A DNA stretch of 31,784 nt from JAQVUB01 sp033809415 (GCA_033809415.1 JAPXLT010000018.1:1-31784); one strand, 5' to 3'; shown: positions 1 to 9,584, counted from the stretch's first letter. Translations and numbers: made by a program. Notes: generated by a model from the letters alone, not told the origin.

Positions 1-119
1 ATGCTGGCTCCTTGTTGCTGCGCTTGCAGATACAACTCGATAATCCGCTCCGCGTTGTAGCGTGGATTGGCAACCTCGAGCACCGGCACCGCCGCCGCAA
101 TCCGATAAACTTTGTGCAT
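1..119 (-). CDS. nadE: NAD+ synthetase, glutamine-dependent, N-terminal fragment
   Basis: The window edge cuts this minus-strand gene, leaving about 39 N-terminal residues. The ATG at 119-117 is preceded by GGAGGT at a 6-nt spacing, which fixes the start. The peptide begins MHKVYRIAAAVPVLEVANP and continues with NAERIIELYLQA. This matches the opening of the nitrilase-type glutaminase domain of long bacterial NadE proteins, where an AAAVP-x-VxVA strand is followed by a helix. In that family the glutaminase domain hydrolyses glutamine and passes ammonia to the synthetase domain, which amidates deamido-NAD+ in the last step of NAD+ synthesis. Catalytic residues lie outside the window, so the call rests on the N-terminal pattern only. 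It is the last visible gene of a minus-strand housekeeping series. Confidence 0.72.
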   Translation of the reverse strand, partial: MHKVYRIAAAVPVLEVANPRYNAERIIELYLQAQQQGAS

Positions 120-178
120 GTGGTGACCTCCATATCAAGAAACCCGTAAGGTGTCAATGAAACCGGGTGACAGGGGCT

Positions 179-298
179 TTTTTACAACTAAAGACACTAA
201 TGGACACGAAAAAATTTCATGGGAAGCACGACGTATTCTTGCTGATAAAGCCACTTCCATGAAATTTTTTCGTGGCCTTTTGTGCTTTTCGTTGTTCA
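179..298. repeat. P element 1, full inverted repeat (probable terminator)
   Basis: Both arms of the dispersed P element are present. CACGAAAAAATTTCATGG plus GAAG (208-229) pairs almost perfectly, with one bulged G, with CTTCCATGAAATTTTTTCG (255-273) across a loop of about 25 nt. The outer arms are ACAACTAAAGACAC and GTGCTTTTCGTTGTT. Read on the minus strand, the arm AACAACGAAAAGCAC starts 15 nt after the TAG stop of the MFS gene. The size and position suit a factor-independent or structured terminator between the MFS and NAD synthetase genes. Confidence 0.7.
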
Positions 299-313
299 GA
301 CAGAATTTCTCCG

Positions 314-1588
314 CTACTGACGCATTGTAGACTGTCCAAGAAGAGACGAAGCGAGTTTTCTGGAGCGCTTCATTAGGTCAGGCGCTCTTTTTGCCATGAT
401 CAGCAGGACAGCCAAGGTTGTCAGTCCAATGCAGACGAAAACCGTTTCGGCTCGGAAATGACAGACTCCAAGCAGGAGCCATTGAGCGAGCGAAGCGCCA
501 ATCATGGCGATGCAATCGAGTGCGTTTCCTGCGCCCAGGTAGCGTCCCAGACAGCGTTTCGGGGAGCGTTTCTGGATCGAGGTTACCAGGGGTAGCTGGA
601 AGAATCCGCCGCAGAATCCGAGTCCGGCTGTAAACACGAAGGCGGTCGGGCGTGTGTTTCCCCAGAATCCCAGCAGCAGGGCGAACAGTGCGGTCAGCAG
701 GCCGCCGGGCAGGATCAGGCCATATTCGATTTTGTTGCGGGACAGGAAGCCGGCGGCAAGACTGCCGAAGCCGATGCCAAGAGCGGCGGCGGCTTGCAGA
801 TATCCGACCAGATGATCATCGCCGTGCAACGTTTCCTTGGCAAAAAAGACGATGGTGAGCTGAAAGAGTGCTCCCAGGAACCAGAAGTAGGAATTTCCCA
901 GCAGGCTCAGCAGCAGGAGTCGGTCTCGTTTCATTTCCAGGAAAGTATGCCAGTGTGGGGTCAAGGGGTCCAGCCGGAAAGTGGCTTTGGGATTGCCGGG
1001 GGGAGTCGGGGTGATGGCAAAGCTGAACAGGGTGCCGATGACCGCGATGATGACGCACCAGATAGCCGCCAGGTGCGGTTTATCGCCGCTCCAGGCGGTC
1101 AGGGCACCGCCGGCCCAGCTACCCAGGATGATCGCCAGAAAGGTGAAAAGTTGGTTCAGCCCATTGCCCTTCGAGAGTTCGCTCTCGGGCAGGGTTTCCG
1201 GCATAAAGCCGTATTTTGCGGGGCTGAAGAAAGCGCTTTGCGCACCCATGCAGAACAGCACCAGCAGAAGAAGGTTGATCGCTTGCAGGCGAAACAGCAA
1301 CAGACCGGCGAGCATGATGACAATTTCGGCTACTTTGGCACCGACCATGACTTGTTTTTTGCTGAAACGGTCCGCCAGGTAGCCGGCGTAGGAGGAGCAG
1401 AGCAGGAATGGCAGGATGAAGAGGGCACCGGCGAGCGGGACGTAGATTTTGTCCTGGCCGCTGCCAGCCAGCAGGTTGGTGGCGAAACAGATCAGCAGCA
1501 GCTTGAACAGGTTGTCATTGAAAGCGCCGCCAAACTGGGTTGCCAAGTAGGCAATAAAACCAGGAGATTTTAAATGTGACGATGACAT
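314..1588 (-). CDS. MFS transporter, LplT/Aas-transporter-like
   Basis: A 424-residue major facilitator superfamily membrane protein with about 12 hydrophobic segments. The N-terminus (FGGAFNDNLFK) and the segment FFSPAKYGFMPETLPESELS near residues 120-140 are typical of the LplT-type transporters that occur free or fused to 2-acyl-glycerophosphoethanolamine acyltransferase. A basic loop after TM2 (LADRFSKKQV) matches the MFS A-motif. LplT family members flip lysophospholipids across the inner membrane for re-acylation; applying that role here is an inference, since no acyltransferase domain is fused or adjacent. The ATG lies 10 nt after the stop of the uracil-DNA glycosylase gene and has no clear Shine-Dalgarno, which suggests translational coupling in one operon. 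A P-element hairpin follows the stop. Confidence is high for MFS and moderate for the substrate class. Confidence 0.85.
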   Translation of the reverse strand: MSSSHLKSPGFIAYLATQFGGAFNDNLFKLLLICFATNLLAGSGQDKIYVPLAGALFILPFLLCSSYAGYLADRFSKKQVMVGAKVAEIVIMLAGLLLFRLQAINLLLLVLFCMGAQSAFFSPAKYGFMPETLPESELSKGNGLNQLFTFLAIILGSWAGGALTAWSGDKPHLAAIWCVIIAVIGTLFSFAITPTPPGNPKATFRLDPLTPHWHTFLEMKRDRLLLLSLLGNSYFWFLGALFQLTIVFFAKETLHGDDHLVGYLQAAAALGIGFGSLAAGFLSRNKIEYGLILPGGLLTALFALLLGFWGNTRPTAFVFTAGLGFCGGFFQLPLVTSIQKRSPKRCLGRYLGAGNALDCIAMIGASLAQWLLLGVCHFRAETVFVCIGLTTLAVLLIMAKRAPDLMKRSRKLASSLLGQSTMRQ

Positions 1589-1598
1589 TAATGGACTA

Positions 1599-2414
1599 TT
1601 AGTTTGAAGGTGAAGATTGCTTCAGGTAGTGCATTACCTGCTGCAGATCATTCCAAACCTTGCGCTTTTCACTGACAAACAAGGTTTTCTGTCCCTCGAA
1701 GCGCAACAGATAAGCGGGGTGAAAGGTCGGCATGACCGGTATGCCCTGATATTCGAGCCAAGTGCCGCGACGCTGGGTAATCCCGGTTTTCCCGAGCAGA
1801 AAGCGCAGCGCCACAGCGCCAAGCAGGACGATGGCTTGCGGTTTGACCAGCTCGATCTGCCTGCGTAAATACGGGAGGCAGGCAGCTGCTTCTTGTTCGG
1901 AGGGATTGCGGTTTCCCGGCGGTCTGCATTTGACGATATTGGCAATATAGACTGCTTTTTCGGGCGCGTTTGAATTGCGGTCGAAGCCCATGGCCAGGAT
2001 CATATTGGTCAGCATGTGCCCTGCGCGTCCAACGAAGGCGACGCCCTGCTTGTCTTCTTCCTCTCCCGGACCTTCGCCGATAAACATAAGCCGCGCCTGT
2101 GGACAACCGTTGCCGCAGACGACGGTTTTACGCCCCTGCGCCAGTGGACAGGCCTGACAGCTCAGCATGACCTGATGCAGCTCCTCCCAGTCGCAATTGT
2201 CTACGGATACTGCAGGGTGCAGGGTGCAGGGTGCGGGGTGCGGGGTGCGGGGTGCAGGGTGCAGGGTGCAGGGGACAGGGGGTGCGGTGACCCGTTTTGC
2301 CGGGATTGCTGCATGCAGCAGATTGCGATTTTGCTCCGAAAGCCAGACGGTTTCATTTCCGGCGGCTTTCCGGGCATTCAAAATCCGCTTGAATTCTTCG
2401 ATAAGTTCAGGCAT
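1599..2414 (-). CDS. Family-4 uracil-DNA glycosylase with an in-frame heptamer-repeat insert
   Basis: A 271-residue uracil-DNA glycosylase that removes uracil from DNA. The four cysteines expected for the 4Fe-4S cluster are C86 and C89 (SCQACPL), C163 (IVKCRPPGNRNP) and C179. The uracil-binding motif GEGPGEEEDKQG is near 113-124 and HPAYLLR holds the conserved H232. The reading frame is open for 71 codons further upstream, but that stretch is only translated tandem repeat, so the ATG at 2414 (MPELIEEFKR) is preferred. It has no Shine-Dalgarno, and its leader is C-rich repeat. Residues 44-68 form a proline-rich linker with a 7-residue period (PCTLHPA), encoded by nine 7-bp repeats (2212-2274) between the N-terminal helix and the catalytic domain. 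Type 4 enzymes often have a variable linker here. A change of one or two repeat units would frameshift the gene before all its motifs. Confidence 0.9.
   Translation of the reverse strand: MPELIEEFKRILNARKAAGNETVWLSEQNRNLLHAAIPAKRVTAPPVPCTLHPAPRTPHPAPCTLHPAVSVDNCDWEELHQVMLSCQACPLAQGRKTVVCGNGCPQARLMFIGEGPGEEEDKQGVAFVGRAGHMLTNMILAMGFDRNSNAPEKAVYIANIVKCRPPGNRNPSEQEAAACLPYLRRQIELVKPQAIVLLGAVALRFLLGKTGITQRRGTWLEYQGIPVMPTFHPAYLLRFEGQKTLFVSEKRKVWNDLQQVMHYLKQSSPSN
2212..2274. repeat. Heptamer tandem array inside the uracil-DNA glycosylase gene
   Basis: Nine contiguous 7-bp units on the plus strand: three GCAGGGT, three GCGGGGT, two GCAGGGT and one GCAGGGG. The total of 63 bp is divisible by three, so the host frame is kept. 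Degenerate G-rich sequence continues to about 2288. The G-rich strand is the template strand of the host gene, opposite in orientation to the heptamer arrays that follow stop codons elsewhere in the window. Confidence 0.95.
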
Positions 2415-2428
2415 GATACAAGTATCTA

Positions 2429-2471
2429 GGGTGCAGGGTGCGGGGGGCAGGGTGCAGGGTGCAGGGGGCAG
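2429..2471. repeat. Heptamer array (GGGTGCA family) upstream of the uracil-DNA glycosylase start
   Basis: About six heptamer-like units of the GGGTGCA/GGGGGCA type on the plus strand, ending exactly where the 9-mer array begins. On the minus strand it gives the glycosylase mRNA a C-rich leader ending 14 nt before the ATG, with no ribosome-binding site. Confidence 0.9.
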
Positions 2472-2596
2472 GTCGGACGGGTCGGACGGGTCGGACAGGT
2501 CGGACGGGTCGGACGGGTCGGACGGGCAGGCAGGTCGGACAAGTCGGACGGGTCGGACAGGTCGGACAAGTCGGACAAGTCGGACGGGTCGGACGG
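2472..2596. repeat. 9-mer tandem array GTCGGACGG, 13 units
   Basis: Six units (2472-2525), an 8-bp interruption GCAGGCAG, then seven more units (2534-2596). Units vary only in the last two bases (GG, AG or AA). Because 9 is a multiple of 3, all frames stay open on both strands and give fake proteins such as VRPVRP, SDPSDP and GRTGRT. No real gene is implied. Confidence 0.95.
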
Positions 2597-2629
2597 GCAG
2601 ACGCCTGTCCCCAACGCCACTACGCACTA

Positions 2630-2653
2630 CCCTGCACCCTGCACCCTGTACCC
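2630..2653. repeat. Inverted heptamer array directly after the purM stop
   Basis: Three to four CCCTGCA units on the plus strand, so GGGTRCA on the purM sense strand. The array starts at the base right after the purM TAA (2656-2654). Together with the oppositely oriented heptamers at 2429-2471 it brackets the 9-mer array. Confidence 0.9.
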
Positions 2654-3709
2654 TTAAAAAACGATATCGACGTTGCCGTTGCCGGGGAAGACTTTTCCAA
2701 CGACGGCTGCTTCGAATCCTTCGCCCAGGCAGATTTCCAGGGCGATTCCGACTTCCTGTTCAGGGACGAACCAGACCATGCCGACGCCCATATTGAAGAC
2801 ACGGTACATTTCCTCGTTGTCGATCTTGCCGCATTTTTGCAGCAGCTTGAAGATTGGCGGAGCATCATGAATATTGGCCGCCTCGAAACGAACCATGACA
2901 TCATCCGGCAGGATCCTTGGGACGTTGTCGTACAATCCACCGCCGGTGATATGGGCGATGCCATCGAGGTGCAGGCGGGTTTGCATCGCTTTGCGGATGG
3001 CCGGCCAGTAGCAGCGATGCGGCTGCAAAAGAGCTTCGCCAACACACATGCCTCCCAATTCATCGGGGGTGCTGTCAACAGTATAACCGGCCTGATCAAA
3101 AAGGATTTTTCGCGCCAGTGAGAAGCCATTGGTATGCAAGCCGATGGAACGCAGCGCGATGGCAATATGCCCCGGACGGATGTTTTCCCCGCTGATGATC
3201 TGGTCTTCCTCGACGATGCCGGTGATGCAGCCGACCAGGTCGTAATCATCTCCGTACATGCCGGGCATTTCCGCAGTTTCCCCGCCAAGCAGGGCGACAT
3301 TCTGCGCTTTGCAGGCATCGGCAATGCCGCCAATCACTTCCTCGTAGAGCGGGCTGCGCAATTTTCCGATACCGATATAATCCATGAAGTAGACTGGCTC
3401 GGCGCCCTGAACGGCAATGTCATTGATACAGTGATTGACGATATCGTGGCCGACGGTAGTGTGCTTGTTCATTTTAGCGGCAACCATCAGTTTGGTGCCA
3501 ACACCATCAATGCTGGTGACCAGTACCGGACGACGCCAGCGGTTCAGATCGATGCGGAACATGCCGCCAAAACCACCGATCGGCGCCAGCACCTCCGGAC
3601 GGCGAGTGCTGGAAATACGGCTCTTCAGACCAGCCAGCAGATCAGTTGCCAGATCAATGTCCACACCGGCAGCCTTGTAGGCTTCACTCTTTGCTTTGCG
3701 GGTGCTCAA
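2654..3709 (-). CDS. purM: Phosphoribosylformylglycinamidine cyclo-ligase (AIR synthetase)
   Basis: A 351-residue protein of normal PurM length, catalysing ATP-dependent ring closure of FGAM to aminoimidazole ribonucleotide in purine synthesis, in the cytoplasm. Diagnostic segments in order are the N-terminal YKAAGVDID, SIDGVGTKLMVA, DIVNHCINDIAVQGAEPVYF, GGETAEMPGMY and the C-terminal-domain ITGGGLYDNVPR. The start is a TTG (3709-3707) placed 5 nt after AAGGAGG; no better ATG fits the conserved N-terminus. No other pur genes are adjacent. It lies downstream of the pyrophosphatase gene, separated by a full P-element hairpin, and its stop codon runs directly into a heptamer repeat array. Confidence 0.97.
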   Translation of the reverse strand: MSTRKAKSEAYKAAGVDIDLATDLLAGLKSRISSTRRPEVLAPIGGFGGMFRIDLNRWRRPVLVTSIDGVGTKLMVAAKMNKHTTVGHDIVNHCINDIAVQGAEPVYFMDYIGIGKLRSPLYEEVIGGIADACKAQNVALLGGETAEMPGMYGDDYDLVGCITGIVEEDQIISGENIRPGHIAIALRSIGLHTNGFSLARKILFDQAGYTVDSTPDELGGMCVGEALLQPHRCYWPAIRKAMQTRLHLDGIAHITGGGLYDNVPRILPDDVMVRFEAANIHDAPPIFKLLQKCGKIDNEEMYRVFNMGVGMVWFVPEQEVGIALEICLGEGFEAAVVGKVFPGNGNVDIVF

Positions 3710-3789
3710 TGTTGCCTCCTTGAATATTTTTTGATGTGATGGATTCGAGTATGCTGATAATATAATCCCGATTCCAGACTTGAGGATCT

Positions 3790-3862
3790 ATTTTTTTAAC
3801 AACAAAAAAGCACGAAAAGACACGAAGTTTTCCGTGCTTTCCGTGCTTTCCGTGGTTAATTT
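3790..3862. repeat. P element 2, full inverted repeat (probable terminator)
   Basis: A left arm (TTTTTTTAACAAC, then AAGCACGAAAAGACACG) and a right arm (CCGTGCTTTCCGTGCTTTCC then GTGGTTAA) form an imperfect long hairpin between the pyrophosphatase end and the purM start. On the minus strand the pyrophosphatase stop TAA (3865-3863) is itself part of the arm (TTAACCACGG). It probably ends the pyrophosphatase transcript. Confidence 0.7.
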
Positions 3863-5950
<2,088 letters not shown>

Positions 5951-6306
5951 TCGTTTCTCCTTGACTTTTTGTGTTGTTTTTTTTGGGGGTGTTGGCTGGA
6001 CACCAACACGGATAATGGCATGTACGAATCTTGATAATATATATTTACAGAGATGAAAAAGCTATAGCTGGCATTGAAAAGTGCCGAAAGTTAATTTGAA
6101 GTTAACGTGAACTTGACGCAATCGTTTTTTTCGGGGCTTTTCGTGCTTTTCGTTGTTAAAAAATTCCTCAGTACTGACGCAGATTTGCAGGAGAATCCGG
6201 GGAGGGACTTGAATTTCTGATTCGCAAAATGGATGAGTTATATTACATTACATTTTTACTTTTTTCTGCAAATCAATCATCCATTCATTGTTAAGGAATC
6301 AGTATT
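5951..6306. other. Divergent intergenic region between hppA and rpiB-glyA
   Basis: This 356-bp region has no open reading frame of interest. It holds a single P-element arm (6122-6165) and AT-rich stretches near 6031-6052 and 6236-6280 that probably contain the promoters for both genes. The best-looking plus-strand pair is TTCTGA (6215-6220) and TATATT (6239-6244) with an 18-bp spacer, but the -35 is poor, so no promoter is called. A weak AAGGA lies 9 nt before the rpiB-glyA ATG. Confidence 0.5.
6122..6165 (-). repeat. P element 3, single arm
   Basis: TTTTTTTCGGGGCTTTTCG followed by TGCTTTTCGTTGTTAAAAAA. Read on the minus strand this is the arm TTTTTTAACAACGAAAAGCA. It is the only P element in the window that does not lie just after a stop codon, being in the divergent hppA/rpiB-glyA region. 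No partner arm is visible. Confidence 0.75.
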
Positions 6307-8040
6307 ATGACGACGTTGGCAGACTGGCATTTGGTTAAGGGAACCTTGAAATTAGGTATTGGCACGGATCATGGCGGCTATGGGCAGAAGGAAATGCTCA
6401 AAAAAGCTTTGTCGGCAAAGAACATTCAGATAGTTGATTTCGGTCCCTACTCAGTGAATCCCCAGGATGATTATCCGGATTTTGCTTCGCGGGTGGCTCG
6501 AGCCTTGTTGCGCAAAGAGATTGACTGCGGCATCTTGATTTGCCGAAGTGGCATTGGCATGTCGATCAATGCCAACCGTTTCCATGGTGTCCGCGCGGCG
6601 TTGGTGGAAACTGCCGAGAAGGCCCGCTTGAGTCGTAGCCACAATGCATCCAATATTCTGGTTACCGGCGGTGACAAGATGAGCGACGCCGAGATGCTGG
6701 GGATTGTCGATTCCTGGTTGGCCGAGAAATTCAGTCAGGAAGAGCGTCATATCCGGCGTTTGCGGAAGATCGAGCAGAACAGCTATGATGATATCGCGGC
6801 AATTCGCGGTGTTGATCCCGAAGTGGCGGCGATCATCGACCGGGAACAGGCACGGCAGAACCGCGGCCTCGAATTGATCGCCTCGGAAAATTTTGCCAGT
6901 GTGGCGGTTCGTGCTGCGGCCGGATCGGTTCTGACCAATAAATATGCCGAGGGATATCCGGCTAAGCGCTATTACAATGGTTGCGCCCATGTCGATGAAG
7001 TCGAGACACTGGCAATCGAGCGGGCGTGCAAGCTCTTTGGCGCTGAAGCGGCAAACGTGCAACCGCACTCGGGAAGCCAGGCCAACATGGCGGCCTATTT
7101 TGCCATTCTCGAACCCGGCGACAAAGTATTGGGGATGAGCCTGGATCATGGCGGGCACCTGACGCATGGGCACAAGGTCAACTTCAGTGGTCGGACCTAT
7201 CAGTTCATCGGCTATGGCGTTGATCCCGAGACTGAAACCCTGAATTACGATCAAATTGCCGAACTGGCGCGTGAACACAAGCCAAAATTGCTGTTGGCCG
7301 GCGCAAGCGCGTATCCTCGCATCATCGATTTTGCCAGACTGCGCCAGATCGCTGACGAAGTCGGTGCATACCTGATGGTGGATATGGCTCACATTGCGGG
7401 GCTTGTCGCCGCTGGTGTGCATCCGAATCCGGTGCCCTATTGCGATATTGTCACTTCAACGACCCACAAGACATTGCGCGGACCCCGTGGCGGTCTGATT
7501 CTCTGCCGTGAGAGCCTGATCAAGAAGATCAATTCCCAGGTCTTCCCGGGCATCCAGGGCGGGCCTCTGATGCATATCATTGCTGCCAAGGCGATTTGCT
7601 TCCATGAAGCTCTTCAGCCGGAATTCAAGCAATACCAGCAGCAGGTTGTGGCCAACACGGCCTGTCTGGCGGCAGAACTTTCAAAGCGCGGATTCCGGAT
7701 TGTTTCCGGCGGTACGGACAACCACCTGATGCTGGTGGACCTTCGTCCTAAGGGTGTTAGCGGCAAGGACATGGCCACTGCTCTGGATCATGCGGACATC
7801 ACCGTGAATATGAACATGATTCCATTTGATCCGGCCAAGCCGACAGTCACCAGCGGAATCCGGGTCGGTACTGCGGCGGTCACCACGCGCGGCATGAAAG
7901 AACCCGAAATGGTTCAGATTGCGGAGTTGATGACCCGGGTGGCTGAACATATCGGCGATGAACAAGTTTACGCGGCGGTTCGCAAAGAAGTCAATGCCTT
8001 GGCAGCGAAATTCCCGATGCCGCATATCCTGATTCCCTGA
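6307..8040 (+). CDS. glyA: Fusion: ribose-5-phosphate isomerase B domain + serine hydroxymethyltransferase
   Basis: A 577-residue two-domain cytoplasmic enzyme. Residues about 14-150 are an RpiB/LacAB domain: GTDHGGYGQK with D21/H22, DFG at 44-46, DDYPDFASRVA, the active-site region ICRSGIGMSINANR with C79, and LSRSHNASN with H112. RpiB interconverts ribose-5-phosphate and ribulose-5-phosphate. Residues about 160-577 are a full-length SHMT: ELIASENFAS, GYPAKRYYNGCAHVDEVE, TSTTHKTLRGPRGG with the PLP lysine K388, and SGIRVGTAAVTTRG. SHMT makes glycine and methylene-tetrahydrofolate from serine. No stop or internal ribosome-binding site separates the halves. rpiB and glyA are neighbours in several bacterial groups, so the fusion probably arose from that order. 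The usual CGTG of RpiB reads CRSG here. The ATG has only a weak AAGGA upstream. Confidence 0.95.
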   Translation: MTTLADWHLVKGTLKLGIGTDHGGYGQKEMLKKALSAKNIQIVDFGPYSVNPQDDYPDFASRVARALLRKEIDCGILICRSGIGMSINANRFHGVRAALVETAEKARLSRSHNASNILVTGGDKMSDAEMLGIVDSWLAEKFSQEERHIRRLRKIEQNSYDDIAAIRGVDPEVAAIIDREQARQNRGLELIASENFASVAVRAAAGSVLTNKYAEGYPAKRYYNGCAHVDEVETLAIERACKLFGAEAANVQPHSGSQANMAAYFAILEPGDKVLGMSLDHGGHLTHGHKVNFSGRTYQFIGYGVDPETETLNYDQIAELAREHKPKLLLAGASAYPRIIDFARLRQIADEVGAYLMVDMAHIAGLVAAGVHPNPVPYCDIVTSTTHKTLRGPRGGLILCRESLIKKINSQVFPGIQGGPLMHIIAAKAICFHEALQPEFKQYQQQVVANTACLAAELSKRGFRIVSGGTDNHLMLVDLRPKGVSGKDMATALDHADITVNMNMIPFDPAKPTVTSGIRVGTAAVTTRGMKEPEMVQIAELMTRVAEHIGDEQVYAAVRKEVNALAAKFPMPHILIP

Positions 8041-8049
8041 GTTACTTAA

Positions 8050-8086
8050 AGCTTTTTTTAACCACGAAAAGACACGAACTGCAACA
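8050..8086 (+). repeat. P element 4, single arm between glyA and the aspartate kinase
   Basis: The T-run and arm TTTTTTTAACCACGAAAAGA continue to CACGAAC. It begins 12 nt after the fusion-gene TGA and fills most of the 46-bp gap. It therefore forms the whole 5' leader of the aspartate kinase if that is translated from the same mRNA. There is no inverted partner and no clear Shine-Dalgarno for the next gene. Confidence 0.8.
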
Positions 8087-9493
8087 ATGGCAAAGAATCA
8101 TACAGTAGAAAAAATCGGGGGAACCTCGATGTCCCGGTTTGCTGAGGTCATGAACAATGTCATCATTGGCCAGCGCAAACCGGATGAATTATACAACCGC
8201 ATCTTTATCGTCTCGGCTTACAGCGGTATAACCAATATGCTGCTGGAAAATAAGAAAACCGGAGAGCCAGGCGTATATGGAAAATTTGCCGCCGGCGACA
8301 GCGCCTGGAAGTCCAGTATCGAGCAGGTGCGTGCACGGATGATCGAGTACAACCGCTCGTTCGCCTCGATAGGGTTGGATCAGGAGCTTGCAGACGAGTT
8401 TGTCAATTCTCGTATTGACGGCATCCTGGATTGCCTTCTCGATCTGATGCGTCTGCGCAGCTTTGGGCATTTTACGATGTCCAGCTATCTGTCGCCGACA
8501 CGGGAATTGCTCAGTGCAGTCGGTGAAGCGCACAGTGCATACAATTCCACTCTGATCTTGCAGAAGCACGGCATCAATGCCCGATTCATGGACTTGACCG
8601 GCTGGAAGGTGGATGAAATCTTAAGTTTTGACGAGGCGGTCAGCAAGGCATTCGAGGGGATTGATTTCAGTACGACGATGCCGATAGTGACTGGCTATGT
8701 CAAATACGACGAGGGGATCATGACGCGTTTTGATCGCGGTTACAGCGAGATCACTTTCAGCAAGGTGGCGGTCATCACCGGCGCACGCGAGGGGATCATC
8801 CACAAGGAGTATCATCTCTGCACTGGAGACCCGGTGTTGATCGGCGTAGACAAGGTACGGGTGATCGGCAATACGAATTTTGACATAGCCGATCAGCTCT
8901 CCGATCTGGATATGGAGGCAATCCATTCCAAGGCATCGAAGGAGATGGAGCTTTGCCACATACCGATCCGGATCAAGAATGCCTTCGAGCCGGAGCATCC
9001 CGGCACAGTGATTTCCTGTGATTATGTTTCACCGGAACCCCGGGTTGAAATGATCTGTGGCCGCAATGACGTGGTGGCGATCGAGGTGATGGACCCGGAA
9101 ATGGTTTCTCAGCCGGGCTATGACTATCGTCTGATGAAAAACTTTGTTGACACCAATATCAACTATATTGCCAAAACGACGAATGCCAATACAATTACCC
9201 ATTTTGTGCCGCAGAAAAACCAGCGTTTGGATGAGTGCGAGCTTCTGATCAAGCACAATATTCCCAATGCGAAGGTCAGGTGTTTCCCTGTGGCGATTGT
9301 AGCGGTGATTGGCACCAATATGCGTATTCCAGGCTTTCTATCAAAGGCCGCCGACGCGTTGTACAAGGAAAAGATCAATGTATTGGCGCTGGTGCAATCC
9401 TCCCGTCAGGTAAACATGCAGTTTATCCTCGAGCGGGGAGACTTTGAAAAGGCGCAAAAAGCATTGCATCGGGTTTTCGTGGAAAACGCATAA
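8087..9493 (+). CDS. ask: Aspartate kinase, ectoine-type (Ask_Ect) lineage
   Basis: A 468-residue aspartate kinase that phosphorylates aspartate to beta-aspartyl phosphate, the entry step to lysine, threonine, methionine and ectoine. The N-terminus HTVEKIGGTSMSRF, with the nucleotide-binding lysine at residue 9, and the following NRIFIVSAYSGITN, LLENKKTGEPGVYGKFA and GEAHSAYNSTLILQKHGINA are much closer to the specialised Ask_Ect kinases of ectoine clusters than to LysC or ThrA. FDRGYSEITFSKVA is the catalytic-domain substrate loop. Residues about 320-468 look like paired ACT domains (VAVIGTNMRIPGFLSKAADA). No ectABC genes lie in the window, so the kinase may serve general amino-acid synthesis here. 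The ATG follows the P-element arm with no good Shine-Dalgarno. It is co-directional with rpiB-glyA. Confidence 0.92.
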   Translation: MAKNHTVEKIGGTSMSRFAEVMNNVIIGQRKPDELYNRIFIVSAYSGITNMLLENKKTGEPGVYGKFAAGDSAWKSSIEQVRARMIEYNRSFASIGLDQELADEFVNSRIDGILDCLLDLMRLRSFGHFTMSSYLSPTRELLSAVGEAHSAYNSTLILQKHGINARFMDLTGWKVDEILSFDEAVSKAFEGIDFSTTMPIVTGYVKYDEGIMTRFDRGYSEITFSKVAVITGAREGIIHKEYHLCTGDPVLIGVDKVRVIGNTNFDIADQLSDLDMEAIHSKASKEMELCHIPIRIKNAFEPEHPGTVISCDYVSPEPRVEMICGRNDVVAIEVMDPEMVSQPGYDYRLMKNFVDTNINYIAKTTNANTITHFVPQKNQRLDECELLIKHNIPNAKVRCFPVAIVAVIGTNMRIPGFLSKAADALYKEKINVLALVQSSRQVNMQFILERGDFEKAQKALHRVFVENA

Positions 9494-9510
9494 AAGCCGT
9501 ATCCAAAAAG

Positions 9511-9584
9511 GATTTTTTAACAACGAAAAGCCCGAACAGACCCGAAAAAATTCGTGTCTTTTCGTGTGGTTCGTTGTTAAAAGA
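9511..9584. repeat. P element 5, full inverted repeat (probable terminator)
   Basis: Outer arms TTAACAACGAA (9517-9527) and TTCGTTGTTAA (9570-9580) are exactly complementary. The inner parts (AAGCCCGAACAGACCCGAAA against TTCGTGTCTTTTCGTGTGG) pair imperfectly. The T-run starts 19 nt after the aspartate kinase TAA. It is likely to end that transcript before the pseudouridine synthase gene. Confidence 0.75.

Noticed and set aside
2415..2627. N-terminal extension of the uracil-DNA glycosylase
   Set aside because: The extra 71 codons read through the 9-mer and heptamer arrays; the family N-terminus starts at 2414.
6451..7422. Antisense frame of 323 codons opposite rpiB-glyA
   Set aside because: It overlaps strongly conserved sense coding sequence and shows no domain of its own.
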